Source of the DNA: Flavobacterium sp. ov086
GTDB lineage: Bacteria > Bacteroidota > Bacteroidia > Flavobacteriales > Flavobacteriaceae
Direction: 5' to 3'
Assembly: GCF_900187965.1 (NCBI RefSeq)
Contig: NZ_FZNL01000014.1
Location: 101,489 to 165,488, forward strand
DNA: 64,000 nt
Both the position numbers and the translations under genes were made by a program. The notes under the pieces are model-generated. The model ran no database searches. It was not told the origin of the DNA and saw nothing but the letters and a program-made list of their open reading frames with translations. Shown here in pieces: positions 20,761 through 30,729 of this stretch. How positions within the stretch are numbered: position 1 is the stretch's first letter; each line of letters opens with the position of its first letter.

Positions 20761-23073
20761 TTAATGCTTTGGCACACTAGACATTTCTAAATTTAATTCT
20801 CCTCCGCCTGTAATATCTTGATGCGAAATAGTAAAATTTTGTACTGCTGTATTGTTGTATTTTATTTTATTTATATAAATGTTATCTGCGTTATTATTAG
20901 CCGCTTCAATAACAAATTTTTTACCTTTATAATACTTTGAATTTAACTGAATTGAGATTTTATTGAATAAAGGACTTCCTATCTGATATTGAGGATTTTC
21001 ATCTGTACCTCCATTCATTTGAAATAATCCAATTTTTAGTAATACATTCAAACTTCCCATTAAACCCTGATCTTCGTCTCCATTGTAACCTGTGTTTGTA
21101 GATAACCCGCTAAAGGTTTCTTTCACTACATTTCTCGTCCAATACTGTGTTAAATCCGGTCTGTCTAATACATTAAAAATATAAGATGTTTGTATAGAAG
21201 GCTGATTGCCAAAATTTATGGGAATACGGCTAAACTCAGGATGTAATTCGGCATTATGTGAAGTTCCTGAAGTGAATTTTAATTTTTGAGCCGTTTCAAA
21301 TTGCGTATTTAATTTTGCTGCTGCTTTTTCTTTTCCGCCCATCAATTCTACTAAACCATCAATATCATGAGGCACAAACCATGTTGACTGCGCGCCATTT
21401 GATTCTATAAAACCATTTTCATATTTATACGGATCAAAGTTTTCAAGCCATTTTCCATCTACATTTTTAGGACGCATCCATCCGGTTGTTTTGTCAAAAA
21501 TATTTTGATAATTTTTAGACCTCCCCATAAAATAGTTATAATCTTCTATATGGTTTAATTTCTTGGCCAATTGTGCTAAAGTCCAATCCTGATAAGCATA
21601 TTCCAGTGTTTGACTGGCACCATCCTGATGGCTTCCAAATTCACCTTCAGGAAGCGGATATGGTACGTAACCTTTTTCTAAATAATATTTTAATCCTCCT
21701 CCGCTATTTGTATTGTGTTCATAGCCTGCTTTTCCCATAATACCATTTAAAATATGATTTTTTTTAAGGGCTGTATAAATAAATTCTAAATCATCTTTTA
21801 CTATTCCTTTTTGAATGGCTGTAATGATAAAAGGTGTGGTCGAAGCTCCGGTCATCACAAAGGTATCATTGCCTCCGGATGGCCCGCGGGGAATCATGCC
21901 TCCATCTTTATAATATTGCATTAATGAATGTACAAATTCTTCCATTATCTCCGGATAAACAAGACCCCAAAGTGTATTTATCGTCCACTGAGCTCCCCAA
22001 AACGAGTCAGAGTTGTATTGATTGAATTTTGGTTTTCCATTTGCGTTTAAGGGCAATTGTCCTATTCTAAATTTTTCACCTGTGTTATCAGGATAGGCAC
22101 CATTTGCATCACTAATCATTTTTCTTCCTTGCAAAGCGTGCCAAAGATCTGTGTAAAATCGTCTTTGATCTGTTTCGGTTCCGCCTTCTATTTGTATTCT
22201 GCCCAGCAAATTATTCCATTCGGTTTTTGATTGGGTAACTATTTGATCAAAATCCCAATGGGGCAATTCCTCTTGCATATTAACAGAAGCATTTTCTACA
22301 GATGTATACGAAATAGCCACTTTCATCAATACTTTTTTATCTGTTTTACCCAAATTAACTAAATAATTGCCTGTAGTATTATTGCGTTCTATTGAAGTAA
22401 TGGGTTCATTAAGCTTAATTTTAAAAAATACCGTTAATGGTTTTGGACGTCGGAAATTAGTACTCAGTACCAATGATCCGGAAAGTTCATAATCGTTATT
22501 TTTTTCCAGAACTCCTTTTGTATTATTGCAGGGTCCTAAGATTGTATTTAGGTTAAAAAGGATTGCTTTTTGTGCGTTTTCCGGAAAGGTATATCTATGA
22601 AATCCTACTCTTTTTGTGCTGGTTAACTCAGATGTTATTTGATATCTGTCTAATATCAGATTATGATAACCTGGTGTTATTTTTTCGGTTTCATGACTGA
22701 ATTTAGAATAAAAATCTGTAAAAATTTTTTCTTTATTTTCTTTAGAAATTATTACAGGCATTACAGAAACTCCAGACATCTGCCATTCATGAATATGGCT
22801 AAAGCCTTTTATTGTATCTGTCTTATACTTGTATCCGCCTCCCCAATCACCATTAATTTCTGTATCCGGACTTAAATTTACCATACCAAACGGACGACTT
22901 GCCGATGAAAAGAAAAACCATCTTGAATTTTCGGTATCAAGTAAAGGATATACCATATCTACTAATGGCTTCTTTTTTACAGAAGCATTTTTTTCGGTTT
23001 TACACGACACTAAAAAAATAAGAAAAAGACTTATTCCTATACGTCCTATTTTATAAATTTTATCCGGTTTCAT
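20761..23073 (-). CDS. GH92-family glycosidase, divergent, lipoprotein
   Basis: The 770-residue protein has a lipoprotein signal (Cys24 in FLIFLVSCKTEK). GH92 architecture is clear: PLLDTENSRWFFFSSASRPFGMVNLSPDTEINGDWGGGYKY, IKGFSHIHEWQMSGVSVMP, FYTDLWHALQGRK and SDSFWGAQWTINTLWGLVYPE. The C-terminal acidic block reads GYNGDEDQGLMGSLNVLLKIGLFQMNGG instead of the GNDDSGAMSSW of its neighbour. The carboxylates are kept but the surroundings differ, so it probably has a different glycone linkage or aglycone. It is the first gene after the SusD terminator hairpin, with a 174-bp gap, and precedes the second GH92 gene by 29 bp. Confidence 0.88.
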   Translation of the reverse strand: MKPDKIYKIGRIGISLFLIFLVSCKTEKNASVKKKPLVDMVYPLLDTENSRWFFFSSASRPFGMVNLSPDTEINGDWGGGYKYKTDTIKGFSHIHEWQMSGVSVMPVIISKENKEKIFTDFYSKFSHETEKITPGYHNLILDRYQITSELTSTKRVGFHRYTFPENAQKAILFNLNTILGPCNNTKGVLEKNNDYELSGSLVLSTNFRRPKPLTVFFKIKLNEPITSIERNNTTGNYLVNLGKTDKKVLMKVAISYTSVENASVNMQEELPHWDFDQIVTQSKTEWNNLLGRIQIEGGTETDQRRFYTDLWHALQGRKMISDANGAYPDNTGEKFRIGQLPLNANGKPKFNQYNSDSFWGAQWTINTLWGLVYPEIMEEFVHSLMQYYKDGGMIPRGPSGGNDTFVMTGASTTPFIITAIQKGIVKDDLEFIYTALKKNHILNGIMGKAGYEHNTNSGGGLKYYLEKGYVPYPLPEGEFGSHQDGASQTLEYAYQDWTLAQLAKKLNHIEDYNYFMGRSKNYQNIFDKTTGWMRPKNVDGKWLENFDPYKYENGFIESNGAQSTWFVPHDIDGLVELMGGKEKAAAKLNTQFETAQKLKFTSGTSHNAELHPEFSRIPINFGNQPSIQTSYIFNVLDRPDLTQYWTRNVVKETFSGLSTNTGYNGDEDQGLMGSLNVLLKIGLFQMNGGTDENPQYQIGSPLFNKISIQLNSKYYKGKKFVIEAANNNADNIYINKIKYNNTAVQNFTISHQDITGGGELNLEMSSVPKH

Positions 23074-23179
23074 TTTATTCTATTTATTGGCAGGGATATA
23101 TACTTGTTTATTCTAACATGTAAAAGTGTAAATACGTGAGTTGAAAATTGACTTGAAAATCAAAATCAACTTTTAGATA

Positions 23180-23214
23180 AAAAGGAGAAGAAATTTTAAT
23201 CTTCTTCTCCTTTT
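23180..23214 (-). terminator. Hairpin terminator or attenuator after susD
   Basis: The arms AAAAGGAGAAG (23180-23190) and CTTCTCCTTTT (23204-23214) flank an AT-rich loop, with A and T runs on both sides. It lies 34 bp after the SusD stop on the minus strand. It may reduce read-through from the highly expressed SusCD pair into the enzyme genes. Confidence 0.7.
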
Positions 23215-23247
23215 ATAAAATTAAAATCTATTTACAATTTGCTTTTT

Positions 23248-24861
23248 CTAGTATCCGTCATTCTGGGTTAGAGCAGGATTTAGAACCAAAGCATTGGTTG
23301 GAATTGGGAAAGTACGACGATAGACATCTGAATTTGTTTTGAATCCCCATTGTCCTTCGTATTTACCAAATCGGATCATATCGTTTCTGTGCCATGCTTC
23401 CTGCACAAACTCGCGAGCTCTTTCTTTATAAAGATCTTCTAACGTTACATTACTCCAGGGAGCAGAAGTAGATCGATTAGCACGAATCATATTTACCAAT
23501 GATAAGGCTGATTGTCCTAAAGTTTCATTTCCTCCTCGAAGAATTGCTTCTGCTTTCATAAGGATCACATCTGAATAGCGTAAAAATGGCACATCATTAT
23601 TTTGATTACGACTTGTTGAAGTGGCATCAGGATAAAATTTGATATTTCTATATCCCATGTTCCATGCAATTTCATCATTTCCGCAATCAAATAAAGCAGG
23701 ATTCTGACGAAGAACAATATCTGGTGTTAAGTTTACCTGATACGTGTAAGCTGCACTACCATCTGATCCTGTATAGAACTGATCGTATCCTTTTTTGGTT
23801 GTACTAACCGTTACCGGAGTAACACCATCATTCATAAATTGCAGGCCTGTTAACCATTGCTTGTTACGAATATCATTTACATCATCAAAATAGGCGTAGA
23901 ATTCCGGCAAGGTACTTCTGGGTGCACTTGGTGTAAAAGGAATACCAAACTTGGCTCTTTCAGAACGGGGAACATCATAACGGGCATGATACATTTGACC
24001 ATTATACCCTACAGTCACTGCCGAAGGATCATAAGGAACCGCAAAAATAAACTCTTTCATTAGTGGTCCGTTTGTTGGATAAAACATTTGAAGATAGGTA
24101 CTTCTTGGTTCAATGGCATACAATCCGGAATTAATAACACCGTCGCAAGCTGCAATACAATCATTGTAACGTGGAGTTCCGGTATAAACAGCAGCATTCA
24201 AATACAATTTTGCAAGTAAAGCATTTGCTGTTTGCTTATTTGGTCTTCCGTAAGTTGTAATTCCAGAGGCTGGATTTAAGTTAGGGAGCGCTTTTTTTAA
24301 TTCTCTTTCGATAAAATTGAAAACAACTTTTCTATCCGATTTAGGATGAGCAGTAAAATCTCCGTAAACGGTATCCAACGGCACATTTCCGTAGCTGTCC
24401 ATCATAATAAAATAAGAGATGGCGCGCATGGTTTTTAATTCTGCAAGCATTGTAGCTTTATCAGCACCTTCCGGCATTGTTTTTTCTAAAATTGAAACTG
24501 CCTGATTACTTGTTCCTATCACTTTTGATGACCAATCCCAAAGACTCGAAATATTACCATTATCAGCTGTCCAGTCATGGTAATGCAGCATTCTGTAACC
24601 TTGGTTATCGTACCAGTTACCGCCTCTTGCCGGCATAATAGATTCATCTGTACTTAACGATTGTGTAAACCAGTAAGAGAATGAAAATTCTCCGCGAAAA
24701 GCGGCATACACCGGACCTGCTGTCTGGATATATTGTGTTGAATTTTGAGGAAAAACATCTGGTGTAAGCTGCGTTGTAATGGGCACATCAAGATCCTCGC
24801 AAGACCATAATAAACCAACCATAAGTATTGGAAGTCCTAAATATTTTAATATATTTTTCAT
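23248..24861 (-). CDS. SusD-family outer-membrane glycan-binding lipoprotein
   Basis: The 537-residue protein has a lipoprotein signal with Cys21 (ILMVGLLWSCEDLD) and typical RagB/SusD features. These include the N-terminal tetratricopeptide-like helices (LAELKTMRAISYFIMMDSYGNVPLDT, TANALLAKLYLNAAVYTG) and the C-terminal conserved run PFLRYSDVILMKAEAILRGG, ERAREFVQEAWHRNDMIRFGKYEG and FPIPTNALVLNPALTQNDGY. SusD proteins form a lid over the SusC pore and bind oligosaccharides at the cell surface. It follows susC by 19 bp. The ligand cannot be inferred from sequence, but the enzymes downstream predict a mannose- and amino-sugar-containing glycan. Confidence 0.95.
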   Translation of the reverse strand: MKNILKYLGLPILMVGLLWSCEDLDVPITTQLTPDVFPQNSTQYIQTAGPVYAAFRGEFSFSYWFTQSLSTDESIMPARGGNWYDNQGYRMLHYHDWTADNGNISSLWDWSSKVIGTSNQAVSILEKTMPEGADKATMLAELKTMRAISYFIMMDSYGNVPLDTVYGDFTAHPKSDRKVVFNFIERELKKALPNLNPASGITTYGRPNKQTANALLAKLYLNAAVYTGTPRYNDCIAACDGVINSGLYAIEPRSTYLQMFYPTNGPLMKEFIFAVPYDPSAVTVGYNGQMYHARYDVPRSERAKFGIPFTPSAPRSTLPEFYAYFDDVNDIRNKQWLTGLQFMNDGVTPVTVSTTKKGYDQFYTGSDGSAAYTYQVNLTPDIVLRQNPALFDCGNDEIAWNMGYRNIKFYPDATSTSRNQNNDVPFLRYSDVILMKAEAILRGGNETLGQSALSLVNMIRANRSTSAPWSNVTLEDLYKERAREFVQEAWHRNDMIRFGKYEGQWGFKTNSDVYRRTFPIPTNALVLNPALTQNDGY

Positions 24862-24880
24862 AATTTTTTAGAATTTAATT

Positions 24881-27800
24881 TTAGAATATCACATTTAAAC
24901 CAAACAAAAAGGTTCTGGTTTTTGGGTAAAAATTATTTGAATCTACCCCTGGTGCAGTTCCTCCTTGTTCTACCTCCGGATCTATTCCTGAATAACTTGT
25001 AATAACAAACAGATTATTTACTGTTTCGTAAATACGGATCTTTTTGATGTATTTACCCACTTTGCCAAAATTATAACCTAACGTCAAGTTGTCCAGTCGA
25101 AGATAACTTCCATCTTCTATAAAACGCGTTGAATATTTATACGCATTCAAATCATTGGGCGATTCATTTTGTGCATCGACAAGAATATTGGTTGTCATTG
25201 CAGTAGCTGGTCTGAACAAATCAGCACGAGTGGCGTTGAAAATTTTGTTTCCAAATACACCTCTGAAAAAGATGTTTAAATCAAAATTTTTGTATGTAAA
25301 ATTATTATCCCATCCTAACAGAAATTTAGGCTGTGCACTTCCTGCATAATGATAATCAGTACCAATTGCAGGATTAGTTGTTAAGCTTCCGTCTTTAGCA
25401 ACGTATTGAGAAACTCCGTTTGCATTTTTTCCAGCATATTGAAGTGTAAAGAATTGTCCTAATGGTTTTCCTTCTTTAAAAATTTGTAATGTACTTCCTG
25501 TCTGTCCTCCACCATCTGGCTGTACTCTGCGTATAGAATCTCCTCCAATAAATAATGGGTTTCTTAATTTTGTTATTTCATTCTTGTTCGTTGACCCGTT
25601 CAAAGTAGTTGACCAGCTGAAATTTTTAGTTTTAATGGCATTAATAATTAAAGAAGCTTCAACACCACGGTTTGACATATTTCCGCCATTGGCCACAATT
25701 GTTCCTACTGGTACTAATACCGGATTAACGGCATAGTTGAAAATCATATCTGTTGTTTTCTTTTCGTATACATCAACAGAACCGGACACTCGTCCTTTCA
25801 ATATGGTAAAATCAACCCCAAGATTGGCAGTAGCTGTTTTTTCCCATTTCAAATCCGGATTAGCCGCCTGATTTGGTCCATAAGCTCCAATTTGTTGTCC
25901 GTTGTAATAAAATGTTCCAAGACTTCCTGAAATAAATTGAGATGTATAAGCATTAAATCCAGAAGAGTTCCCTGTTTGTCCCCAGCTTCCACGAATTTTT
26001 AAATCGGTAAAAACATTTTGGTTCTTCATGAATCCTTCTTTATCAATTCTCCAGGCACCACCTACAGAAGGAAAGTATCCCCATTGATTATTAGTTCCAA
26101 ATACTGAACCTCCGTCTCTTCTAATGGTTCCTTGCAAAAGGTATTTGTCTTTGTAATTGTAATTTAAACGTGCAAATTGAGAGATCAAACGTCTTTTTTG
26201 ATAGGCTTTACTGTCACCAAAATTTACAACATAACCATTAACAGAAGTATAATTACTTAATGCAAGGTTATTATAACTCACATTATCTACAGGAAAATTA
26301 GTTGCTGTGGCCTGAAATCCGTCTCCAAGAACATCTTCCTGCCATGAATAACCAATTACTGCCTTGATTTTGTGATTGCCAAAAGTTTTATCCCAGTTTA
26401 AAAAGCTCTCTACTATGGTATTGCTGTTTTGGTAAGAATTTCTTAACGCAGATCCGTTTACACCAAAATTTACTAATTGTTTTGTAAAAGGTGGATCTGG
26501 ATTATTGTAGAAAGTGGCACTATTATATTTTTGATAATAACTATCATAATACTCTCCGTGTAATGAATTTAATTGTTGATAGGAGAAATTTAAATTATAA
26601 GAGAATCCATAAGGAAGTTTTAATTCTCCCGTAATACTACCCACAAAATTATTGGTTTTCGTATCATCATCACCATGATTAATTAAAGCAACGGGATTGA
26701 AATAACTGGTTTGAATAAAGTTTTCAAAATAAGATCCGTCCGGGTTTGTAACCGGAGAAACAGGAAGGTGGCTAACCGACTGTAAAAGTGCCGAGTTACG
26801 CTGCGGAACATTTGTATACTTACTATTAGAGTTCGTTACGTTTATACCAATTTTTAAGTTATCATCAAATGCAAATTGCTCAACAGCTAAACGTGCAATT
26901 ATTCTTGAAAAATCACTGCTCAAGAGAACTCCTTCTTTGTTTACAGCGGTTACACTTGCAAAATAATTACCATGCTCTCCACCTCCGCTTAAGGAAAGGT
27001 TATGACTGCTTGATTGCGCTCCTGAATTTCTAAGAATTGCTTTTTGCCAATCTGTATTTGCTCCTTTATCATTTTCAGGGGTGAAACTTAAATTGTTCTT
27101 AGCTGTAAATGCTCTCAATTGATTCGCATCCATCATATTAAGCTGGTTCGAAACATTCTCAACACCAAAATAATTGCTATACGTAATTTGAGTTCTGTCT
27201 TTACTTCCTTTTTTTGTAGTAACCATAATTACTCCATTTGCAGCACGGTTACCGTAAATAGCAGTTGCAGCAGCATCTTTTAAAACATCAATAGTAAGAA
27301 TGTCATCTGAAGCAATAACCGAAATATCAACGCCAGGAATACCATCTACCACATAAAATGGACCTTGCGAGCTATTTAATGTCGATACTCCACGTAAAAC
27401 TACTGAAGATTGTTTCGTTGGATCTCCACTTGTAGAGACATTAAGCCCTGAGACTTTACCTTGCAGCATTTGACCAACATCACTAATTACCCCTCTGTTC
27501 AATTGATCTCCTTTTATAGAAGCGACTGCAGTTGTTAAATTTTTACGAGTACCTTTTCCATACCCCATTACAACAACTTGTTCTAAATTTGTAGAACCTG
27601 AAGTTAATTTAATAGTGTAATTCGTTTTAGAACCGTCTAATTTAATACGTTGTTCGTCAAAACCTATGTATGAAACTATCAATAGAGCATTTTTATTTGA
27701 AACGGTCATTTTGAATTTTCCATCAAAATCTGTTACAATATTGTTCGAAGTACCACTTTCAAGTACATTGGCCGCAGGTAACGGCATACCTTTTTCATCC

Positions 27801-27892
27801 AAAATAACACCTGATATTTCTGTTTTTTGTGCCCATGAGTTGATTGAAAGGCTAAGAAAAAAGGTTAGTAATAAAAGCTTAAGTTTTTCCAT
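24881..27892 (-). CDS. SusC-family TonB-dependent outer-membrane transporter
   Basis: The 1003-residue protein has a signal peptide (LLLLTFFLSLSINSWAQ). A carboxypeptidase-D-like N-terminal domain follows (ISGVILDEKGMPLPAANVLESG), then the plug (MGYGKGTRKNLTTAVASIKGDQLN, DVLKDAAATAIYGNRAANGVIMVTTKKGS) and a beta-barrel ending FYPKTRTFLFGLNVIF. It imports glycan pieces in partnership with the SusD encoded just downstream. It heads the first polysaccharide locus. The leader upstream is long (about 0.4 kb to the nearest repeat element) and shows no confident promoter match. Confidence 0.96.
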   Translation of the reverse strand: MEKLKLLLLTFFLSLSINSWAQKTEISGVILDEKGMPLPAANVLESGTSNNIVTDFDGKFKMTVSNKNALLIVSYIGFDEQRIKLDGSKTNYTIKLTSGSTNLEQVVVMGYGKGTRKNLTTAVASIKGDQLNRGVISDVGQMLQGKVSGLNVSTSGDPTKQSSVVLRGVSTLNSSQGPFYVVDGIPGVDISVIASDDILTIDVLKDAAATAIYGNRAANGVIMVTTKKGSKDRTQITYSNYFGVENVSNQLNMMDANQLRAFTAKNNLSFTPENDKGANTDWQKAILRNSGAQSSSHNLSLSGGGEHGNYFASVTAVNKEGVLLSSDFSRIIARLAVEQFAFDDNLKIGINVTNSNSKYTNVPQRNSALLQSVSHLPVSPVTNPDGSYFENFIQTSYFNPVALINHGDDDTKTNNFVGSITGELKLPYGFSYNLNFSYQQLNSLHGEYYDSYYQKYNSATFYNNPDPPFTKQLVNFGVNGSALRNSYQNSNTIVESFLNWDKTFGNHKIKAVIGYSWQEDVLGDGFQATATNFPVDNVSYNNLALSNYTSVNGYVVNFGDSKAYQKRRLISQFARLNYNYKDKYLLQGTIRRDGGSVFGTNNQWGYFPSVGGAWRIDKEGFMKNQNVFTDLKIRGSWGQTGNSSGFNAYTSQFISGSLGTFYYNGQQIGAYGPNQAANPDLKWEKTATANLGVDFTILKGRVSGSVDVYEKKTTDMIFNYAVNPVLVPVGTIVANGGNMSNRGVEASLIINAIKTKNFSWSTTLNGSTNKNEITKLRNPLFIGGDSIRRVQPDGGGQTGSTLQIFKEGKPLGQFFTLQYAGKNANGVSQYVAKDGSLTTNPAIGTDYHYAGSAQPKFLLGWDNNFTYKNFDLNIFFRGVFGNKIFNATRADLFRPATAMTTNILVDAQNESPNDLNAYKYSTRFIEDGSYLRLDNLTLGYNFGKVGKYIKKIRIYETVNNLFVITSYSGIDPEVEQGGTAPGVDSNNFYPKTRTFLFGLNVIF

Positions 27893-28312
27893 AATTATTA
27901 ATTGGTTAATTGGTTAATATCGTAAAGCGAAAATAATATTAAAGAAATGTTAAGAAATGGACAGGTTATTCAGAAACATGGATTTTTTGATTAAACCCAA
28001 TAAATACAGGGTATTAAAAAATAATTTTTATATTTTCATACCCTAAAAAACTGACACTATTTTAAAAAGTTCGTGGTTTAAAAACAACATGATTTGACAT
28101 TTAAATTAAAACTGACCTTTTTTTTAAGATATTGTTAAGATCATATTACGGATTAATCTCGAATTACAGATTAGCATTTACTCCTTCTTTGTTTATTTAT
28201 TTTAATGTTAAAGATAAAATATAAGATTATCAGGTTTTCGAGGTTTCAGACTTTTAAAATCAAAAATAGTTAGCCAAAAACGACCTGATAAGATATTGTC
28301 AACCATAATTTA
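27893..28312. other. Leader and upstream region of the first susC gene
   Basis: This stretch of about 420 bp has no coding frame of note. Next to the start codon are short direct repeats of AATTGGTTA (27898-27917). The region is very AT-rich. A lone TATTTTTG-type -7 box on the minus strand lies at 28268-28261, without a well-spaced -33 partner. HTCS binding sites are expected here from family knowledge, but I cannot point to one. Confidence 0.5.
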
Positions 28313-28503
28313 TTCCATCGGAACATTTCATTGGTAGTAGAAAAAAATAGATCGTGAGAAATATCGTCCTGTAAGGACGTTTGATAAATTGTGTGTCTAA
28401 TCTGTATGTATTTTTGCCGTTATTATTTATAAAATCAAACGTTCCTACGGAACGTAAAAAAATATCGTATTTATTTGACTACCGATGAGATGTTCCAATG
28501 GAA
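28313..28503. repeat. Nested palindromic element (about 190 bp)
   Basis: Outer arms of 25 bp (28313-28337, starting TTCCATCGGAACATTTC, and 28479-28503, ending GATGTTCCAATGGAA) are complementary at 22 positions. Inside are two small palindromes, CGTCCTGTAAGGACG (28365-28379) and CGTTCCTACGGAACG (28440-28454). These two also pair with each other across the element together with the adjoining TTTGAT/ATCAAA. The differences between the paired inner arms keep each local stem intact. No protein is encoded. Confidence 0.75.
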
Positions 28504-28506
28504 CAA

Positions 28507-28541
28507 AAAAGCGATGAGGTTTTAAAACCTCATCGCTTTTT
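28507..28541 (-). terminator. Perfect palindromic terminator downstream of GH89
   Basis: A perfect palindrome with core GCGATGAGGTTTT/AAAACCTCATCGC (28511-28536) is flanked by A runs on the left and T runs on the right, so it could work in both directions. It lies about 45 bp after the GH89 stop. It separates GH89 from the susC leader. Confidence 0.8.
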
Positions 28542-28587
28542 ACTTATTTAATTAGTGAGACAATACCAAATTAATATATGCTTTGCT

Positions 28588-30729
28588 TTACTCCAATTCT
28601 TTACTTTCACACCATTTTATTTCCCATTGCTTTATTGATCCTGTTACTTTCAATTCATCAAAAGGAGTATTATTAATTGCTGATTCTCGTTCTGCCTCTA
28701 AAAACATTTTCCATCTGGGCCAATAGAATCCTTTATACATACCACGCCATGATCTGGACGCATAATCATTCAAATGACCTTCTCCGCCCCAAAGCGTTAT
28801 TAACATTTTTGCATTTTTTAAATACAATTTTGATTCATCAGCAGAACTTCCGTAATCCCAAGCCGATTTTAGCCAATAACTCAAATTATTAAAAGGTTGT
28901 CCAGAAATCATATTGTCTATATCTAAAGCCTGTTTTTCTATCGTCTTAAATAACTCATCTCCTTTTGCAATGTCTTTTAACTGATAAGCGGTCACGCACT
29001 CTATCAATAAATCATCAATACAAAGTGAGTAATAATGTCTGGAAACGTCTAATAAATCATAAAAGAAAAGGCTCTTCTTGTCAAAATTTTTAGCTTCTCT
29101 ATTCAAAATATCTATAGCCTGTTTTAGTTTTTCTTTGTCTCCGGGATTTCCTTTAAAGTCTGTTATTTGTAATGTAGGCCGTTTAAAAAACAAATAAGCT
29201 CCGGCTTTATCATTCCACCAACGGGTTTCCCAATACTTAGTACTATATACGGATTCAATAAGCAATTGCCAGGCTTGAAAAACAGGTGCCGTTGTTGCTT
29301 TTCCATATCTGGCGTTCAAATATTGCTGCAGCCAATCGTTTACAGATTCTTTTCCTTGTGTCCACGGAAGATCATAAATATATTCGTAAACAATCGAGTT
29401 GTTGTTTAACCCCTCGGGCATTACTCCGTATCCTACAACATTTCCTTTATTGGAGTTTTTTAATAAACTCGTCAATTCATTTTTGTAGAAATTCAAATCT
29501 CCATAAACCGGATTTGATCCTCCATAATTATGTACATAACCATAAGTCCATTGTTTTCCGTAAAAGGCTTCCTGATTTTCCCATACTTTATACCTGTCAT
29601 TAGCATAATCCTGAATTATCATTCTGTCGTCAGGCACTTTACTTAAAAATGCTTTAGTTGCTTCTTTAGTCCAAAATTCTTTATTATCCCCAAAAAGCCA
29701 ACCCTGCATAACCCAAGTGGCTCCGGGTGAAGCCTCATTAATGGTTTCGAATATTGTATTGCCATAATCTGAAAGTTCTTCATTTTTGTGATCTTTAGAA
29801 ACAGGCGGGGTTATTTCGTTAAAAGAATCGGCTAAATAAAAATCAGCTGGTCCGTAAAATTTAGTATAAATTTCTATAAAACGTTTTCCTAATTCTTTAA
29901 ACAATGGATCTTTTGAATCTAACAAATAGGTACTCTCAAAACCTCCTCCGGACCAGGATTTCAATTCCGTTATTTTTGAATTAGGGTGTTGCTCCGCAAA
30001 TACTTTGGGTACGTAACCACTAAAAGCGGGTACTACAGGATGCATACCCAATGCTTTCATTCGTTGCAATATTTGTTTTTGAATAGTACTCTTTTTAGTA
30101 ATCCATTCCTGAGGCAAAGGTCCCTCCAGACTATTTATATTTCCCATTCTCTGCCATGGCAAAAAAGCCGGTCCTGTAAAGTGAGCTTCTAATTGACTGC
30201 GGGTCAATCCATATTCTTTCCATAATTCCTGCCAAACCGCTTCTTGCCCTTCCATTGCTGTTGGCAGATTAATACCATGAAGTGCCATCCAGTCAATTTC
30301 TTGTTCCCATCGTTTCCAATCCCACCAAGGAGTGGTATAACCAAAAGTACAAGCATTTAAATATTCTCTGTATTTAAACGGCGTTGATTCCTTTTTTGAA
30401 TACTTTGGCCAACTTTTGGGTAAATCAATTCTGTTTCCTTCCCAACTGACTAAAACTGCTCCTATTTCTCTTAGAAAACGATACGTTGCATAACATAGTG
30501 CCGTATTAGAGGTTGCTTTAATTTTTACCCTGTTTTTTATAGTTTTAACTTCAAACCAATCCTCTCCATTGGAATCTTTGTTATCAACAATAAAAAAATC
30601 AAACTCATTCACTCTTTTTCCAATAAGCCTTTCCAGTACACCATATGCCATTTGGGTATCTTTCCCATTTTTGCTGTATCCGTTTGTTACAAATAAAAAA
30701 ACAACAAGAAAAGAAATTAACCTTTTCAT
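28588..30729 (-). CDS. GH89 alpha-N-acetylglucosaminidase (NAGLU-like, secreted)
   Basis: The start at 30729 is chosen because it places the signal peptide at the N-terminus (MKRLISFLVVFLFVTNGYSKN); an in-frame ATG ten codons upstream is less likely. The 713-residue protein follows the GH89 plan: a small N-terminal alpha/beta domain, a catalytic barrel, and an all-helical C-terminal domain. Key blocks match human NAGLU. They are LNACTFGYTTPWWDWKRWEQEIDWMALHGIN, the acid/base-region glutamate in FYLADSFNEITPP, and the nucleophile-region glutamate in GVMPEGLNNNSIVYEYIYDLPW. The enzyme removes terminal alpha-linked GlcNAc. It is separated from susC by a terminator and a nested repeat, so it is its own unit. 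A homologue of the enzyme that N-acetylates alpha-glucosamine is encoded at 3.9-5.1 kb. Confidence 0.93.
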   Translation of the reverse strand: MKRLISFLVVFLFVTNGYSKNGKDTQMAYGVLERLIGKRVNEFDFFIVDNKDSNGEDWFEVKTIKNRVKIKATSNTALCYATYRFLREIGAVLVSWEGNRIDLPKSWPKYSKKESTPFKYREYLNACTFGYTTPWWDWKRWEQEIDWMALHGINLPTAMEGQEAVWQELWKEYGLTRSQLEAHFTGPAFLPWQRMGNINSLEGPLPQEWITKKSTIQKQILQRMKALGMHPVVPAFSGYVPKVFAEQHPNSKITELKSWSGGGFESTYLLDSKDPLFKELGKRFIEIYTKFYGPADFYLADSFNEITPPVSKDHKNEELSDYGNTIFETINEASPGATWVMQGWLFGDNKEFWTKEATKAFLSKVPDDRMIIQDYANDRYKVWENQEAFYGKQWTYGYVHNYGGSNPVYGDLNFYKNELTSLLKNSNKGNVVGYGVMPEGLNNNSIVYEYIYDLPWTQGKESVNDWLQQYLNARYGKATTAPVFQAWQLLIESVYSTKYWETRWWNDKAGAYLFFKRPTLQITDFKGNPGDKEKLKQAIDILNREAKNFDKKSLFFYDLLDVSRHYYSLCIDDLLIECVTAYQLKDIAKGDELFKTIEKQALDIDNMISGQPFNNLSYWLKSAWDYGSSADESKLYLKNAKMLITLWGGEGHLNDYASRSWRGMYKGFYWPRWKMFLEAERESAINNTPFDELKVTGSIKQWEIKWCESKELE

